DNA from: Pararoseomonas sp. SCSIO 73927
GTDB lineage: Bacteria > Pseudomonadota > Alphaproteobacteria > Acetobacterales > Acetobacteraceae
Assembly: GCF_037040815.1 (NCBI RefSeq)
Contig: NZ_CP146232.1
Coordinates: 1,364,001 to 1,428,000, forward strand
Length of the DNA: 64,000 nucleotides
Reading direction: 5' to 3'
Part shown: positions 62,458 to 64,000 of the stretch, one piece after another
Numbering within the stretch: the first letter of the stretch is position 1
Layout of the letters: each line of letters starts with the position of its first letter
Program-made: the position numbers and the translations under genes
The notes under the pieces: generated by a model
What the model was told of the DNA's origin: nothing
Databases searched by the model: none
Seen by the model: the letters and a program-made list of their open reading frames with translations, nothing else

Positions 62458-64000
62458 GTGGTTCTGCCCTATATTTCGTCAGGGAGCCGTTACGCCGGGG
62501 CGGTGGACTACATCGACGACGCGCTGGGCATCCGCGGTTGGCTTCTCGACCTGTCGCCCCCTGCGCTCCCCGTCGGCCTGGACCTCCGCTGCGGCGATGC
62601 ACTTCTCGGGACCACCATCGCCTTCCTCGACCGGCCGGACATCGACAAGGTGGTGCAGCGGCCGACCTGGTGCGGGTTCCTGATCGGGTGGAGCCGCATC
62701 GACCGCGCCGCGCTGCAGGCGGCCGCCCCCGATGCGCCCGTCGTGTTCCAGATCCGGGGCAGCGACGAGGCCGTGCCGGTGGTGTGCCGGCCGCTGACGG
62801 CCAGCGGCCTCCTCTCCCTCGTCGCCGCGGGCACCGGGCGCGATCGCCGCCCCCCCTTCCATGAGCTGAACGACTACCTGGACATCGCCGGCTCCGGCCT
62901 TTTCGACGAGGCGTGGTACCGCCGCACGCAGATGCGGGAGGCGGAGCTCCTGCCGCCTATCCTCCACTACCTGCGGACGGGCGAGGCGGCGGGCGCGCAG
63001 CCCTCCCCCTTCTTCGAGCCGGCGGCCTACGCCGCCGAGGCGGGGCTGGAAGGGCGGCCGGGGGCGCTGCTCCACTACCTCCGGCACGGCGGCCCGTCGG
63101 GCCTGCCGCCCGGCCCCTTCTTCGACCCGGCCTGGTACGCCGCCACGCACGCGGTGCCGCCCGGGCAGCTCCCCCTGGCGCACCACATGGCGCACCGGCA
63201 CGAGACGGCGCCGAACCCCTGGTTCGACCCCGCCTACTACGCGGCCGTCGCGGCGCTTCCGGAGGACACGGCGGACCCCTTCCTGCACTTCATGGAGGAG
63301 GGGCTCGCGGCGGGCCTGCTCCCCTCCGCCGCCTTCGAGCCCGCCGCCCCCGGGCCGCCCCCGCCGAAGGCGGAGCGCCTGCTGGACCTGGTGCGCCGCC
63401 GGGCGCGGCCGGACGGGGATGCCGCGGCCGCCGATTCTGCCCCGGAGGACGAGGAGGCGCGCTGCACTGAGGAAGGGGCCGGAGAGGAAGCCGGGGCAGT
63501 GAGGCCGCCCCCCTCCATCGCGGCCCTGGTCGGCCTTCCCGAGCGCCACGCCCCCGAGCACGAGAGCCCCGAGCGCCACGCGGAGGCGGCGGCCGGGGAG
63601 CCGGCGATCGGGCCCGCGGCGGCGGAGCCGTGCTTCCGGCCGCTGGAGGCCGGCTTCGCCGGCGCGGAGAGCCACCTGCTCTCCCTCCCCGCCGACCGGC
63701 GCGGGCTCCTCCTGGCGAGGGCCGAGCGCGAGATGGAGGAGAGGACCGGCGCGGCCGCCGCCGGGGCGGCGCTGCTGGTGGCCGTCGGCCGCTACCTCGC
63801 CGGGGACCGGCCGGGCAGCGCGCGCGCGCAGATCGCGTTCCTGGCGGCGCCCGCGGAGGTCGAGCCCGCGACTCTCGCGGAGATCGGCTCGCGCTTCGCG
63901 GCGCTCAACCGGGTCCTCTACGACGACCGGAACCGCGACGAGGCGGTGCAGGTCTATCGCCTGCTGAACGCCCGGGGTGTCCGCGACTACTACGCCAGCC
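62458..64000 (+). CDS. Repeat-containing protein of the glycan region (3' end off the right edge)
   Basis: At least 514 residues are visible, and the frame is open to the edge. The N-terminus (about 10-75) has the module AGAVDYIDDALGIRGWLLDL related to the C-terminal modules at 53675 and 59558. Residues about 145-300 hold four repeats of the form F-(D/E)-x-A-(W/A/Y)-Y ... HYL-x-x-G (for example FFDPAWYAATHAV and LLHYLRHG), common in large glycosyltransferases and surface-glycan proteins. An acidic linker follows, then helical TPR-like sequence. Start is GTG 62458 with GAGGG seven bases upstream. A catalytic domain may lie beyond the window. Confidence 0.75.
   Translation, partial: MVLPYISSGSRYAGAVDYIDDALGIRGWLLDLSPPALPVGLDLRCGDALLGTTIAFLDRPDIDKVVQRPTWCGFLIGWSRIDRAALQAAAPDAPVVFQIRGSDEAVPVVCRPLTASGLLSLVAAGTGRDRRPPFHELNDYLDIAGSGLFDEAWYRRTQMREAELLPPILHYLRTGEAAGAQPSPFFEPAAYAAEAGLEGRPGALLHYLRHGGPSGLPPGPFFDPAWYAATHAVPPGQLPLAHHMAHRHETAPNPWFDPAYYAAVAALPEDTADPFLHFMEEGLAAGLLPSAAFEPAAPGPPPPKAERLLDLVRRRARPDGDAAAADSAPEDEEARCTEEGAGEEAGAVRPPPSIAALVGLPERHAPEHESPERHAEAAAGEPAIGPAAAEPCFRPLEAGFAGAESHLLSLPADRRGLLLARAEREMEERTGAAAAGAALLVAVGRYLAGDRPGSARAQIAFLAAPAEVEPATLAEIGSRFAALNRVLYDDRNRDEAVQVYRLLNARGVRDYYAS

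Noticed and set aside
1..64000. CRISPR arrays, complete insertion sequences and rRNA genes
   Set aside because: No regularly spaced repeats, transposase genes with terminal repeats or rRNA sequence were seen. The only recombinase is the broken integrase.

Overview
The window reads as chromosomal DNA of a high-GC alphaproteobacterium, most likely an Acetobacteraceae (Roseomonas-like) organism. That placement is an inference. It rests on very high GC with strong third-position bias, alphaproteobacterial LexA boxes (GTTC-N7-GTTC), orphan tripartite-tricarboxylate 'Bug' receptors beside catabolic genes, and the set of DUF families present.

Layout. 1-5.6 kb: the 5'-proximal part of a membrane histidine kinase gene (running off the left edge) diverges from a tight five-gene operon of membrane and redox proteins, with a sigma-54-like promoter and an upstream palindrome between them. 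5.8-8.9 kb: a TonB siderophore receptor and a translationally coupled siderophore esterase behind a Fur-like box. 9.2-18.6 kb: a giant modular metallophosphoesterase with two C-terminal CBM2-like modules, a divergent LysR gene, and a decayed tyrosine integrase abutting tRNA-Gln(UUG). 18.6-22.8 kb: ispE, a TPR lipoprotein, and a PA0069-family radical SAM gene behind two LexA boxes.

22.8-36 kb is a catabolic block built from two similar units. Each has a MarR repressor gene divergent from an operon, with a conserved operator between them. Unit 1 is Bug receptor - nitrilase - aldoxime dehydratase (aldoxime to nitrile to acid). Unit 2 is a complete ring-hydroxylating dioxygenase (reductase, alpha, beta, Rieske ferredoxin) plus a second Bug receptor. 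A LysR regulator, a glutathione transferase, a PPOX flavoprotein and an old-yellow-enzyme reductase lie between or beside them.

36-51.7 kb: housekeeping and mixed genes (DUF1835 protein, purD, a caspase-like protease with a small membrane-protein partner, a GAF/HisKA_2 kinase, xseA, an M23 peptidase, a methyltransferase, a crotonase, a ferritin-like protein, and the sulfate transporter sbp-cysTWA). Several of these genes end in a recurring hairpin/terminator element. 52-64 kb: a surface-glycan region with a coiled-coil protein, two proteins with galectin-like lectin signatures, a GT4-GT2 fusion glycosyltransferase, an alpha/beta hydrolase, UDP-glucose dehydrogenase, a polysaccharide pyruvyl transferase, an Rrf2 regulator and a repeat protein cut by the right edge.

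The most promising undescribed systems are the caspase-like protease/membrane-protein pair (38.6-40.4 kb) and the galectin-like proteins linked to glycosyltransferases (53.7-60.3 kb). The shared MarR operators, paired LexA boxes and dispersed terminator family are the best regulatory finds.
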